Shown here: positions 34,506 to 43,989 of the stretch, piece by piece
How the letters are laid out: each line of letters starts with the position of its first letter
Position numbering within the stretch: the stretch's first letter is position 1
Source: JBBECJ01 sp963763325
GTDB taxonomy: Bacteria > Chloroflexota > Chloroflexia > Thermomicrobiales > CFX8
DNA: 64,000 nucleotides
NCBI GenBank assembly: GCA_963763325.1
Contig: CAVXOL010000025.1
Span: 1 to 64,000 of the forward strand
Direction of reading: 5' to 3'
Position numbers and translations under genes: made by a program
Notes under the pieces: model-generated
What the model was told of the DNA's origin: nothing
Seen by the model: the letters and a program-made list of their open reading frames with translations, nothing else
The model's database searches: none

Positions 34506-35891
34506 ATGCCGCGAATTCTCGTCGCGGATGACGATACCGGGATTCGCACGCTGCTGCGTGAGCTGTTTGAGGATGAGGGCTACGACGTTGACGAAGCCGT
34601 CAACGGCAGTGCCGTTGTCGCCGCATTCCAGAAAGCCGACGCTCTCCCTGAGCTGACGATCATGGATGTCAAAATGCCGGAGATGTCCGGCCTGGACGTG
34701 CTGCGCAAGCTAGGTGACAGAGCCGATGGTCCGCTGCCGGTCATCGTGATGACAGCGTTCGGTAGTGCGTCTATCGCGATCGAGGCGATGCAGCTCGGCG
34801 CATACGATTACGTCACGAAGCCGTTTGACCTGGATGACGTGCTGCTCCGTGTTCAGCGCTTCTTTGAGCACCAGGAACTTGCCAAAGAGGTTCAGAAGCT
34901 TCGCCGGCTGGCTGAGCGCGACCCGAACGAATACATTATCGGCAACAGCCCTGCCATGCAGGACGTCTTCAAGACCATCGGCCGAGTGGCACGAACTGAA
35001 GCGACCGTCCTCATCACCGGTGAAACCGGCACCGGCAAAGAGCTTGTTGCGACGACGATCCACCGTAACTCCGGCTACGCACACGGACCGTTGATCAAGG
35101 TCAACTGCGCCGCACTACCGGAAACGTTGCTTGAGAGCGAGCTGTTTGGGCATGAGAAAGGCTCGTTTACCGGAGCCATCGCCCAGAAGAAGGGGCACTT
35201 TGAGCGGGCCAACCGCGGCACGATCTTCCTCGACGAGATCGGCGAGATGACGCTCTCGACCCAGAAGAAGTTGCTGCGTGTCTTGCAAGAGCGCGAATTC
35301 GAACGCGTCGGCGGGACCGTTCCGGTCAAGGTCGATACCCGTGTCGTAACTGCAACGAACAAGAATCTTGCGCAGGAAGTTCGCGAAGGGCAGTTTCGCG
35401 AAGACCTCTACTACCGGCTGAACGTCATCGTCGTTCACCTGCCGGCGCTGCGCGAACGTCGCGACGACATCCCGCTGCTGATCGAGCATTTCCTCGATAA
35501 GCACCGGATTTCGTCGTCAGCACAGCCGTCGAGGATTTCGACCGGCGCGATGCGGATGCTGCACGACCACGACTGGCCCGGCAACGTTCGAGAACTTGAA
35601 AACACGGTCGAACGAGCGATTGTCCTGGCCGGCGGCGGCGTCATCACCGAAGACCACATCTCATTCTCGTCGACCGATCAGGGCCACTTTGTTGACATCT
35701 CTGCCAAGGTCCGCAATCGAACGCCGATGCGAGAGGTGCTTCAGGAGGTCGAGCGCCAGATGATCCGCGAGGCACTTCGCCAGGCGAACGGGGATCGAGT
35801 CACAGCCTCGTCACTGCTTGGGTACCAGATGGAGGAGTTGAGCGACAAGCTCAGCGACTACGGAATCTCAGGCGAACCGTCCGATCTGTAA
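34506..35891 (+). CDS. sigma54-type response regulator (NtrC family)
   Basis: 461 aa. Residues 1-125 receiver: VADDDTG acidic pocket, MDVKMPEMSG with phospho-Asp, TAFGS, and YVTKPF. Residues 145-380 AAA+ domain: GETGTGKELVA Walker A, ESELFGHEKGSFTGA with GSFTGA in place of GAFTGA, LDEIGEM Walker B, and the GNVRELEN sensor. The C-terminal Fis-like helix-turn-helix (IREALRQANGDRVTASSLLGYQ) is weakened. No kinase neighbour; needs RpoN, which is not in the window. Confidence 0.9.
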   Translation: MPRILVADDDTGIRTLLRELFEDEGYDVDEAVNGSAVVAAFQKADALPELTIMDVKMPEMSGLDVLRKLGDRADGPLPVIVMTAFGSASIAIEAMQLGAYDYVTKPFDLDDVLLRVQRFFEHQELAKEVQKLRRLAERDPNEYIIGNSPAMQDVFKTIGRVARTEATVLITGETGTGKELVATTIHRNSGYAHGPLIKVNCAALPETLLESELFGHEKGSFTGAIAQKKGHFERANRGTIFLDEIGEMTLSTQKKLLRVLQEREFERVGGTVPVKVDTRVVTATNKNLAQEVREGQFREDLYYRLNVIVVHLPALRERRDDIPLLIEHFLDKHRISSSAQPSRISTGAMRMLHDHDWPGNVRELENTVERAIVLAGGGVITEDHISFSSTDQGHFVDISAKVRNRTPMREVLQEVERQMIREALRQANGDRVTASSLLGYQMEELSDKLSDYGISGEPSDL

Positions 35892-35958
35892 TCGACGTCA
35901 ACAATGACTGGTAGCGGCTCATCGTCGCGTCGAAGGCGATTGGGGATCGGCAGCGATT

Positions 35959-36822
35959 TCAAACATCGGGCCGATCCTTCAGTTCCTGAAGCGCGTTCCG
36001 GTAAAACTGCCGCATCCTGCTACCATCAACGCGCTTCCCCTCGTGATAGTAGACGTGGGCCGCCATCCCGGCGGCAAACGTCCCAGCGAATGCGATCGCG
36101 ACCTTCGGGACAGCACCGGCAGCGAACGGCAACATCGCTGCCAGGTCACGTGCGATCGTCCGCCAGAACAGCCCTGCGCCGACGACCGGGACCATCTCCT
36201 GGTAAATCCGAATGCGGTTGTCCAGGTCGCGGTCGTGGATCGCGGCCAGCTTGAAGATCATCATCAACTGATTCTTCGTCAAGACGATCGTATCGGCGCC
36301 AGCCGCCAGCAACCCTCCCACGACCGGCACGAGTGCCGGCAGGTTCGACGCCAGCGCAAATTGACCGTTCACGCGTGATGTGACGTTCACGACCTGCATT
36401 GCGGCTTGCTGCCTGAGTGCCGGGAATGTCCGACCGAGCGCGAGTTCCATATCGTCGCCGACGCGAACAACGTTTAGTCGGATTCGGTCGACTGGATCGT
36501 CAGACGAGAACTCGATGACGAACGAGTAGCCATGGCCTCTGCGGTCGGGCCGTGCGCGACGTTCGATGAGGACGAGGTCAGCAGCATTCGGCCACGGCTC
36601 GTCCTCACCTTGCGCGACGATCAGGCCCGGAGCCTCAGCGCCGAATACATCATTCGCAGCTAACCGCGCTTCCTCCACTGTCCGAGCGATGACCGCCACA
36701 CGAGGAGAGCGGAGCGCAGCATCGCGAAGATCCTCGAACGACATCTCGCGAACGATCGAGAAGATCTCGCGAGCTGTAGAAATCGGGTTAATTACACTCG
36801 AAGCCCCTGGTCGTCGCGCCAC
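35959..36822 (-). CDS. DUF697-like membrane-associated protein
   Basis: 287 aa, GTG start, AAGGAGAG upstream. The C-terminal half shows a hydrophobic helix pair (LPALVPVVGGLLAAGADTIVLTKNQLMMIFKLAAIHDRDL, then AAMLPFAAGAVPKVAIAFAGTFAAGMAAHVYY) typical of DUF697/YcjF. The N-terminal half is an alpha/beta domain without a GTP-binding loop. Function unknown. Confidence 0.7.
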   Translation of the reverse strand: MARRPGASSVINPISTAREIFSIVREMSFEDLRDAALRSPRVAVIARTVEEARLAANDVFGAEAPGLIVAQGEDEPWPNAADLVLIERRARPDRRGHGYSFVIEFSSDDPVDRIRLNVVRVGDDMELALGRTFPALRQQAAMQVVNVTSRVNGQFALASNLPALVPVVGGLLAAGADTIVLTKNQLMMIFKLAAIHDRDLDNRIRIYQEMVPVVGAGLFWRTIARDLAAMLPFAAGAVPKVAIAFAGTFAAGMAAHVYYHEGKRVDGSRMRQFYRNALQELKDRPDV

Positions 36823-36878
36823 GAAACTGTGCTCTCCTTACGAACCCATCCGGCGACATCGCCGGACCTCTGGCCGTT

Positions 36879-37889
36879 CTACGCACGCACCGCGCCACCC
36901 GAATCGATCGCCGACCCCACCTTCATCGATGACAGGACTGCCTCTGCCTCGTCAGCCATCCACTCACGCAGGGATCGAGGGCTGATCACCTCGACATCGC
37001 GGCCATAACGAAATACCCAACGCTGAAACTCTGGCGTGACCTGGATCGTTACACGGAATTCGACGCGGCCATCGGGAAGGTATGTCACGTGTTGAGTGGC
37101 GTGCCAGCGCTCCTCGGCCACCCAGCGTGAAGCTGGCGGGCGGAATCGCAGGACAACCTCCTCGACCGGCAGGTGGAGTCCGCGCATCAATCCCCAGCCG
37201 GTGCTCAGGAACTCTTCCAGGTCGAAGTCGGGAGGTCGATCAAAGCTCGACCCAGTTTGCGCCAATGATCTGATACGGTCGACCTTGAACACCCGAACTC
37301 CCTCTCGCAGGTGACAATAGCCGACGACGTGCCACGAACGATCGTACGGGAAGATGGCGTACGGGTCGATTCGTCGCTCTGTTTCCTGTCCGTTGGCGGA
37401 CGCTGCTGCATAGACGACATTGAGCGAATGTTCAGCCGATATCGCTTGCGAGCATCGCGAGAGGATGTCCTCTCGATGCGGATCGCTCTCGCCGACGCCG
37501 TCGCTGGCAATCTGCTCCACCATCGCCCGTAGCTCACCAGGGATGACTGACGACAGCCTCGTGATCGCTAACGAAAGATCGCGTTGCGGCACACCGGCGA
37601 ATTGACGAGCAGCCCGAGCCGCCAGGATCAATGCCAGGGCCTCGGCGACCGAGTACGACACGGACGGCAGCTGCGGCACCTTCGAGAAGTAGTAGCCCTT
37701 GCCCCGGTCATTCGCAAGATCGAAGTTCAGTCGGTGCTTGATCAATTCGAGGTCAGACGTGATCGAGCGCTCCGAGACTTCGAACTTGTCCGCCAACCGC
37801 TTGCGTGTCCAGTATCGAGGCGCCGCATTGATGTGCCAGACGATGTCGAGCACGCGTGCGATCCGTGTTGTCTCAGGCAGCCGGGCCAC
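36879..37889 (-). CDS. WYL-domain transcriptional regulator
   Basis: 336 aa. N-terminal HTH: RIARVLDIVWHINAAP, LADKFEVSERSITSDLELIK. Residues about 140-260 form the WYL domain (DPYAIFPYDRSWHVVGYCHLREGVRVFKVDRI) and a WCX extension follows. GGGAGGA precedes the GTG. 12 bases downstream of the unknown gene at 37901, so the two may be linked. Confidence 0.85.
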   Translation of the reverse strand: MARLPETTRIARVLDIVWHINAAPRYWTRKRLADKFEVSERSITSDLELIKHRLNFDLANDRGKGYYFSKVPQLPSVSYSVAEALALILAARAARQFAGVPQRDLSLAITRLSSVIPGELRAMVEQIASDGVGESDPHREDILSRCSQAISAEHSLNVVYAAASANGQETERRIDPYAIFPYDRSWHVVGYCHLREGVRVFKVDRIRSLAQTGSSFDRPPDFDLEEFLSTGWGLMRGLHLPVEEVVLRFRPPASRWVAEERWHATQHVTYLPDGRVEFRVTIQVTPEFQRWVFRYGRDVEVISPRSLREWMADEAEAVLSSMKVGSAIDSGGAVRA

Positions 37890-37900
37890 GAGTTCCTCCC

Positions 37901-38830
37901 TTACACGCCGTCGACTGACGCCGTGATGTCGACTGCCGGTAGTCGCCAGGCAACTCGGTCGAGCGCGACGTCCAGTCCAGCCAACAGAATGGTCAGCATC
38001 ACTGATGCGGCGCCAAACCAGCCGAACCGGGCGGCTGGATGTTCACGCCCAATCGCCGCAAAGGTGGGGACGGATGCGAGCGAGCGCTGCCCAATCTGAG
38101 TCTGGTCCGGGGACATCTCCTGCCACCAGTGCGCGACCGAGTGCAGCAGCTGCCCGCTTCCGATCTGAGTCAGAACTGCCAATGGCTCGTCAGTCAGCAC
38201 GTCGTCCGCGAGGATCGTCGCATCGCGCTGCTGATCACGGCTTAACGACAGATGCCCAGCGGACAGACGGACTGCCGGGTGCAACTCCGCAACCAATCGA
38301 CTCAAATCCGCTTCCAGTTCCAGACCGCCTGCCAACTCCTGGCGAACGGCGACGCGAGCGCGGCGGCCAGCGCACATGGTCGCCACGTTCAACCCACTCG
38401 CGATGGCGGGTACGGCTGCGCTTCGATCGCTGCTGACGATGATAGCGCCACGGTCGAGCATGCTCTCAAACCAACGGTTCTGCTCGTTATCTCCGGCGCC
38501 AATGCAACCGACGAGTATCACGCCGGGCCAGGATTCGTTCTCTGGGATCGCGCAAGTTGAGATCGCTGCAATACCCAGCGTGGCGAGCAGCCGGTGGGAA
38601 TTGTCGAACCGAGTCGTTGCGGCCACAAGGCCAACTGCAGAAAGACGTTGAAGGCGCTGAAGGGGACGACTCAATGCTGCTGAGAGCGGAGCGCTCGCCG
38701 CTCTGTAGGCGGCCTCGGCTTCACGGTCGGTCCACGGTGCAGTTCCGTCGAGCGCGACCGCAATCGCTTCGCGAGATACGCCAGATCTGTCGCGACCGTG
38801 TCGGTCAGTTCCGTACCTCGACGTTGCCAT
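37901..38830 (-). CDS. unknown protein with C-terminal membrane segment
   Basis: 309 aa, AGGAGCG before the ATG. Segments: an LVGCIGAGDNEQNRWFESML region then DRGAIIVSSDRSAAVPAI, resembling a Rossmann-type pocket; a middle region with LTQIGSGQLLHSVAHWWQ; and near the C-terminus a membrane helix (FGWFGAASVMLTILLAGLDVAL). I do not recognise the family. Next to a WYL regulator. Confidence 0.6.
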   Translation of the reverse strand: MATSRYGTDRHGRDRSGVSREAIAVALDGTAPWTDREAEAAYRAASAPLSAALSRPLQRLQRLSAVGLVAATTRFDNSHRLLATLGIAAISTCAIPENESWPGVILVGCIGAGDNEQNRWFESMLDRGAIIVSSDRSAAVPAIASGLNVATMCAGRRARVAVRQELAGGLELEADLSRLVAELHPAVRLSAGHLSLSRDQQRDATILADDVLTDEPLAVLTQIGSGQLLHSVAHWWQEMSPDQTQIGQRSLASVPTFAAIGREHPAARFGWFGAASVMLTILLAGLDVALDRVAWRLPAVDITASVDGV

Positions 38831-38969
38831 CTATCGCTCCTGTCACTGAATGGGGCGAAAAGCTCCGCGTGCCACTGAGTCACAGTCTGCGTTGCTATTG
38901 GGAAGACACTGCTTCCCGTCTGAGATCGAGGTCATCGGGACATTGGACGAGTCCGGGGAGGTCGCGTAC

Positions 38970-39098
38970 TCACGTGCGTGGTCCACGATCGCGGCCGACC
39001 GGGATGTTGAGCACGTGCAGAACAGTGCGGATAATCAGGTACATTGGCAGGAGGCTCGCGAGGATTCCGAAGGCTAGCCAACCCTCACCGTGGCTCAT
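38970..39098 (-). CDS. 42-aa membrane micro-protein
   Basis: MSHGEGWLAFGILASLLPMY then LIIRTVLHVLNIPVGRDRGP. One membrane helix. AAGGAG 7 bases before the ATG is a strong ribosome site. Not recognised. Confidence 0.55.
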   Translation of the reverse strand: MSHGEGWLAFGILASLLPMYLIIRTVLHVLNIPVGRDRGPRT

Positions 39099-39314
39099 CG
39101 TCATTCTCCTTACTGGCTTGCGAATGGAAGTCTGCTGGTATGCTTTCATCCGGTCCCGGCAACGATGATGCATCCAGCCAGGCACTCCCGAACGTATCGA
39201 CACTCGGGACCTATGATAGACGCCTGCTACGAAACTTGCGACACCGTTTCCACCGGTGAACGACGACCCACTGGCACGAGTACATGCACAAGTCCTGAGA
39301 GGACGACGCGGTCG

Positions 39315-39728
39315 ATGAATAGCGCACTCTGGATCATCCCGATTATGCCGCTCGTGCTGGCCTTCTTCACGACCTGGAGCTTCAACGAAGCCATCACCGA
39401 GGCCGTCTGGTTCAACGTCACCTATGTCGTCTCGCTCGGAATCATTTATGGGATGGAATTGGCCGGCGTCGGTCTCGTCTCGACCTCTCCAACCGGACTC
39501 GGCGGTTTCTTCGCGCTGCTCTTTGCATTCATCGCTCTCGGCATTCGTCGGTACCAATACAAGCAGGAACAGAGACGAAAAGCGATAGCGAGAGCCGAAG
39601 CTGAAGCAGAGGCGGCTCGACAGCGCCGTCGTACCGGCAAGACTCAACCTGAAGAGAAGTCGCTGATCGTTAACGCCTTCAGGTACGCGGCTGAAGTCAA
39701 GAAATCACGTAGTAACCCGAAGCGGTAA
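39315..39728 (+). CDS. small membrane protein with basic coiled tail
   Basis: 137 aa: hydrophobic segments (WIIPIMPLVLAFFTTW, VTYVVSLGIIYGMELAGVGL, GFFALLFAFIALGI), then a strongly basic/acidic helical tail (RRYQYKQEQRRKAIARAEAEAEAARQRR). GAGAGGA upstream. Function unknown. Confidence 0.65.
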   Translation: MNSALWIIPIMPLVLAFFTTWSFNEAITEAVWFNVTYVVSLGIIYGMELAGVGLVSTSPTGLGGFFALLFAFIALGIRRYQYKQEQRRKAIARAEAEAEAARQRRRTGKTQPEEKSLIVNAFRYAAEVKKSRSNPKR

Positions 39729-39772
39729 CCCACCCCCTTCTCATCCCAGTGAACCTCTGTTGCACTTGCGCA

Positions 39773-40783
39773 TTATGTAACGTGTAGCGGGCGGTCGTGC
39801 AGCAGTGGCGCCACAGTTGGCAGCAGATCTCCCGTCATAACCGATTCGCAGAGTGCGGCTTCATCGAACCAGCTCGGAGGTGCGGCGTGTCCCCAGAACG
39901 TGGCGCGGCGCGGGTCATCGAGTGTCCAACGGATCGGCTGCCAATCGGGATCAGAAACAAGATAGTCGCTCGCGTAAAGCTCGATCCGGTTACCGTCCGG
40001 ATCGCGCAGGTAGAGGAAGAATGCGTTCGAGAGGCCGTGTCTGCCGGGTCCGCGCTCGATCGCGGCAACCTCGCCGACAGACGCAAGAATGTCGCACGCT
40101 CGCAACACCGAAATCGGATCGGCTAGCCAGTAGCCAAAGTGGTGGACGCGAGGACCAACGCCACTCATGAGCGCGATGTCATGGACAGTCTGCTTGCGTT
40201 GCAGCCAGGTAGCCCAGACGCGCTCTCCATCCTCAGCGACTGTGTACTCACTGCAACCGAAGCCGAGGTTACCCGCGTACCACTCGTAGGCGCGAGCGAC
40301 ATCGGGAAGCTGGCAATTGAAGTGGTCAAAACGCATGATGTGAGCGCCCCGATGCTGGTCATAGCGTTGCAGCATTCGCTCGACAAGTTCGACGTCAGCA
40401 ACGAACTCCAAAGGCAGTCCAAAGGGATCCTGGACACGTAACGCGCGGCCCTGTCCTGGTTCCTGGCCATCCGGCACCCAGCGAGGAATCAGCCCATCCG
40501 TCTCGAAGAAACGGTGCAGCAGGTCGAGATCATCGTCTGTCCCGACCCGGAACGACAGGTGGCCGGCGCCCGGCGACGCTGCCCGCCGAAGCACCAGTGA
40601 GTGGTGGTCACGCTCTTCAAGCCCACGCAGATAGAGCGCGTCGGCTGTGCGCTCAGTCTCGACAAAGCCGAGCAGATCAACGTAGAACGCCCGCGAGCGC
40701 TCAAGGTCGCTGACACGGTATTCGCCGTGCGCTGCCCGGATGATGTTTGCGCCGGACGCCGGTTCCGGTCTTCCTGTCCGCAT
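39773..40783 (-). CDS. hpaD: homoprotocatechuate 2,3-dioxygenase
   Basis: 336 aa type I extradiol dioxygenase from the ATG at 40783. Two vicinal-oxygen-chelate repeats: first AHGEYRVSDLERSRAFYVDLLG; second HFNCQLPDVARAYEWYAGNLG, whose His, the His of VHHFGYWL, and the Glu of DPDGNRIELY give the metal site. Cleaves 3,4-dihydroxyphenylacetate. Last gene of the hpa operon. A longer frame upstream overlaps hpaC and is not used. Confidence 0.85.
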   Translation of the reverse strand: MRTGRPEPASGANIIRAAHGEYRVSDLERSRAFYVDLLGFVETERTADALYLRGLEERDHHSLVLRRAASPGAGHLSFRVGTDDDLDLLHRFFETDGLIPRWVPDGQEPGQGRALRVQDPFGLPLEFVADVELVERMLQRYDQHRGAHIMRFDHFNCQLPDVARAYEWYAGNLGFGCSEYTVAEDGERVWATWLQRKQTVHDIALMSGVGPRVHHFGYWLADPISVLRACDILASVGEVAAIERGPGRHGLSNAFFLYLRDPDGNRIELYASDYLVSDPDWQPIRWTLDDPRRATFWGHAAPPSWFDEAALCESVMTGDLLPTVAPLLHDRPLHVT

Positions 40784-40817
40784 TATGAATGCTCTCCCCT
40801 GCGCGCTTCCCGCCTCG

Positions 40818-41432
40818 TCACCATGGATGTCGCCAGTCCGGCTGTTCGGACTCGCCGTCGCTCCACTCCTCATGGTAGACGCGGATGGCATCGTTCGACC
40901 ACGACTCAGTACTCGGACTCCACGCCGGCGCCTGCTCCACCAGTTCCTGATACCGCGAGCGAAAGAAGACCAACGGATCGCGAAGGGGGCCGCCTGGCGG
41001 TTCGTGAACACTGACGACGCGACCTACGACGATCCAGTGATCACCACCCTCGTGAATCGCATCGATCGTGCAGGAGACTGCAGCCAGCGAGTCCTCGATC
41101 AACGGCGCGACCGGGCCGTGCTGCAACGCAACGGCCCTGTCGAGATCGTCCTTTTTCGAGCCGGCAAACTGGCGTGAGACATCCTGTTGATGCTCGGCGA
41201 GAATGTTGATCGCGAAGCCTCGAACGTCCCGAATTAACGCCGCCATCCGTGCTGTCTTCGTGACGCAGAACAGGACGAGTGGTGGGTCAAGCGACACGGA
41301 GGTGAACGCGTTCGCGGTCATCCCATGGATGTGATCGCCGTGCTGAACGGTGATAACAGTGACACCGGTCGCGAACTGCCCCATGACGCGCCGAAACGCA
41401 GCGGGATCGAATGATGGCGCTGTCTCAGTCAT
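40818..41432 (-). CDS. hpaC: flavin reductase component
   Basis: 204 aa HpaC-type flavin reductase (FRRVMGQFATGVTVITV, GMTANAFTSVSLDPPLVLFCV, FAINILAEHQQDVS, HWIVVGRVVSV). It supplies reduced flavin to HpaB. Start codon overlaps hpaB stop (ATGA). Confidence 0.9.
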   Translation of the reverse strand: MTETAPSFDPAAFRRVMGQFATGVTVITVQHGDHIHGMTANAFTSVSLDPPLVLFCVTKTARMAALIRDVRGFAINILAEHQQDVSRQFAGSKKDDLDRAVALQHGPVAPLIEDSLAAVSCTIDAIHEGGDHWIVVGRVVSVHEPPGGPLRDPLVFFRSRYQELVEQAPAWSPSTESWSNDAIRVYHEEWSDGESEQPDWRHPW

Positions 41433-42911
41433 CCCTGGTCGTCCCCAGTCACGCTCCCGGCCATGCCTTCCTGGATGAATTGCTGCACTCGATCCATGTA
41501 GGGCTGCTTGTCATAGGTGTTGTAGAGCGCGCCAGCCATCCTGACCGGATCACCGAAGAAGAAACGTTCGTAGAGCACCTGCCGAGACCCAAACGACGAG
41601 ACTGCCGTGTCCCACGCTAGTCGAAACAACGCGATCCGTTCACGCGAGCCCGCACGCGCGGCCGTAAAGAATCGCTCGATGTCCGGGCCGATCGGTCCAT
41701 TGATATCGGCAGCAGTCGGGGTGGCCATCAAACCGCTGGCCGAAAGCTGCTGAACAATCTCGACGAAGCGCGGATATAGCTTTGGATACAGGTTGCGCGC
41801 GGCGTCGAGTGGGCCGCGTGCGGGAGTCATAATGCCCCAACGATCGATCTGAGCGTCGTGTTCGGCTGCCGAGCGCAGCGCCCGCATCGTCTCCAGGCCA
41901 ATGATGATCTCGGAGACCTTCTCGTGGACGTGCTGGAACGGTTCGATCGCAATTGTCTCGACGATCAGCGACACGAGTCCCAGCATGAATTCTGTCTTAG
42001 CGATGTTCTTTGCCATCACTTGATGCGCCATGTGGATGACGGCGTTCGTCGCCCCGAACGCGCCGTTCGCCAGTTCGGGGTCACCGTAGAGGAAGACGCG
42101 CTCCCATGGAACGAGGACGTCGTCGAAGATGACGACAGCATCCATTTCCTCGAAGCGCGATCCAAGCGGATGATCGTGCCGTGTCCGATTAAGGTCGTAC
42201 GTCTCCCGGCAAACGAATTTCAATCCGGGCGTGTCGCAGGCGATCACGAAGCCGAATGCATATGGCGCGTCTTCTGGCCCGGTCTTGACGACGGTTGACG
42301 GGAAGACCTGGATTTCGTCGGCGAGTGGACCCAATGTCGCCAGCATCCGCGCACCGCGAATGATGATGCCGCCATCGGTCTCTTTGACCACGCGCGCCGC
42401 CAGAAACGGATCGGCCTGACCCGCCGGACCGACAGTCCGATTTGCCTGTGGATTGATCAGCGTGTGGGTCAGGCAGAGATCGTGTTCGCGCGCGTGACGA
42501 TAGTAGCGCTCGACGTTCTCGCCAAAGCGTGGGTCGCCAGCGGCGAAGTACTCTTTCGCCGCCGCGAAGGCCATCGTCGCCGACGAGAGATAGTCCGGAG
42601 TTCGTCCCATCATCCCGTGGGAGTACTGCGCCCAGTGCGACATCGCCCGGCTGCGTTTGAGAAGATCGTCTTTCGTGCGCGGTTGCATATACGGCGTTCC
42701 GACCGCGTCACCACTGTCAGGCGACAAGTAGAGTCATGTCGGACCGGAGTGCCGGATCATGTTGCATGTCGTAGAGATGCGCCAGGCTTCCGAGGACATT
42801 TCGGAACGCGCGATGCTCGGTGACATCGCGCACACGTTCTCCCTCGATGTAGACCTCACGAGATGATTCGCGCAATCCGCGCAGGAACTCGTCGCCTGTT
42901 CGTGCGCCCAT
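41429..42911 (-). CDS. hpaB: 4-hydroxyphenylacetate 3-monooxygenase oxygenase, one frame break
   Basis: FADH2-dependent monooxygenase, hydroxylating 4-hydroxyphenylacetate. The first 64 codons (AGGAGGA before the ATG at 42911; GARTGDEFLRGLRESSREVYIEG) end in a stop at 42717, and the rest resumes one base away (SPDSGDAVGTPYMQPRTKDDLL) to 41429. The joined protein has the family's normal order, with LTHTLINPQANRT, FDDVLVPWERVFLYGD and RQVLYERFFFGDPVRM. Sequence error is likely. Confidence 0.9.
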
Positions 42912-42980
42912 GTCTTCCTCCTGGGTCAGGGATGAAGGATCAGATACGATGTGGAAATGGACGTCGCATCCCTCCTGCGA

Positions 42981-43730
42981 TTACTCCTCGTCCGCGACAA
43001 TCGTGTTCTCGAGCGCACCAAGTCCGTCAACCTCGACGCGTACGACATCTCCTGGGTAAATGTGACTGAGGCCCTTCGGCGTGCCGGTGAGAATGACGTC
43101 CTGCGGCAGGAGTGTCATGAACTCGGTGATGTACTCGATCAGCGCCGGAATGTTTCGGACAAGCATCGAGGTGTTTCCCTGCTGGCGCAATTCGTTGTTG
43201 ACGAAGGTGCGCAGCTCAAGGTTATGCGGGTCGTCGATCTCATCGGTGACGAGATACGGTCCCATCGGCCCGAACGTATCGAACCCTTTCGCCTTAACCG
43301 GCGGGCGGAACATATCATGGACGAAATCGCGCACCGTCACGTCGTTGGCCATCGTGTATCCCAACACGTAGTCCATCGCGTCGGCGGCCTTGACCTTCCG
43401 AGCACTACGGCCAATCACGACACATAGCTCTGCCTCATAGTGCATGTACTCGATGTTGGGCGGCGCGATGACCGCCGAGCGATGTCCGATCAATGAGGTG
43501 AGCGGCTTGAAGAACAGAGCCGGCTCTGGCGGCTCGCCCAGGCCGAGCTCCTCAGCGTGATCGGCGAAGTTGAGCGCGAGACCGATGACCTTCGTCGGCT
43601 CTACCGGTGGCAGAAAGACCACGTCCTCCGGCTTGTACGCTTTTCCTCGATTGCCGAGCAGAACGGTATCGCCCTCGACCGAGACACCACGCTGGATCTG
43701 TCCATCGGCTGCGAATCGTACCTGTCGCAT
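42981..43730 (-). CDS. hpaG: fumarylacetoacetate hydrolase family, HpaG-like
   Basis: 249 aa. KVIGLALNFADHAEELGL, EPALFFKPLTSLIG, EAELCVVIGRSARKV, and GYTMANDVTVRD match FAH-family isomerase/decarboxylases of the homoprotocatechuate route; the metal ligands lie around HYEAELCVVIG. A GTG at 43736 is an alternative start. First gene of the operon with hpaB, hpaC and hpaD. HpaE, HpaF and HpaH are not in the window. Confidence 0.8.
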   Translation of the reverse strand: MRQVRFAADGQIQRGVSVEGDTVLLGNRGKAYKPEDVVFLPPVEPTKVIGLALNFADHAEELGLGEPPEPALFFKPLTSLIGHRSAVIAPPNIEYMHYEAELCVVIGRSARKVKAADAMDYVLGYTMANDVTVRDFVHDMFRPPVKAKGFDTFGPMGPYLVTDEIDDPHNLELRTFVNNELRQQGNTSMLVRNIPALIEYITEFMTLLPQDVILTGTPKGLSHIYPGDVVRVEVDGLGALENTIVADEE

Positions 43731-43989
43731 CCTCACCCGTTCCCTTCTGACGACTCCCGCGACGCCACCCGCGTCGTGATTGACAGGGCCACGCTGTCCG
43801 TTACTCTTGATCTCGCACGACACCGTTCAGATAGAATCCCCGAATGAATGAGAGCGTTTTCGCGATCGAACGATGGAGCGGCGGTTCCAGAACACGCCAG
43901 CTGCTTCTACACCAGCGAATCCCATCCCCAACGCGGCACGGCCCCATTGTAGACCACCTTTCCGGCGCCTGGATTGCACGGGATTTCCG

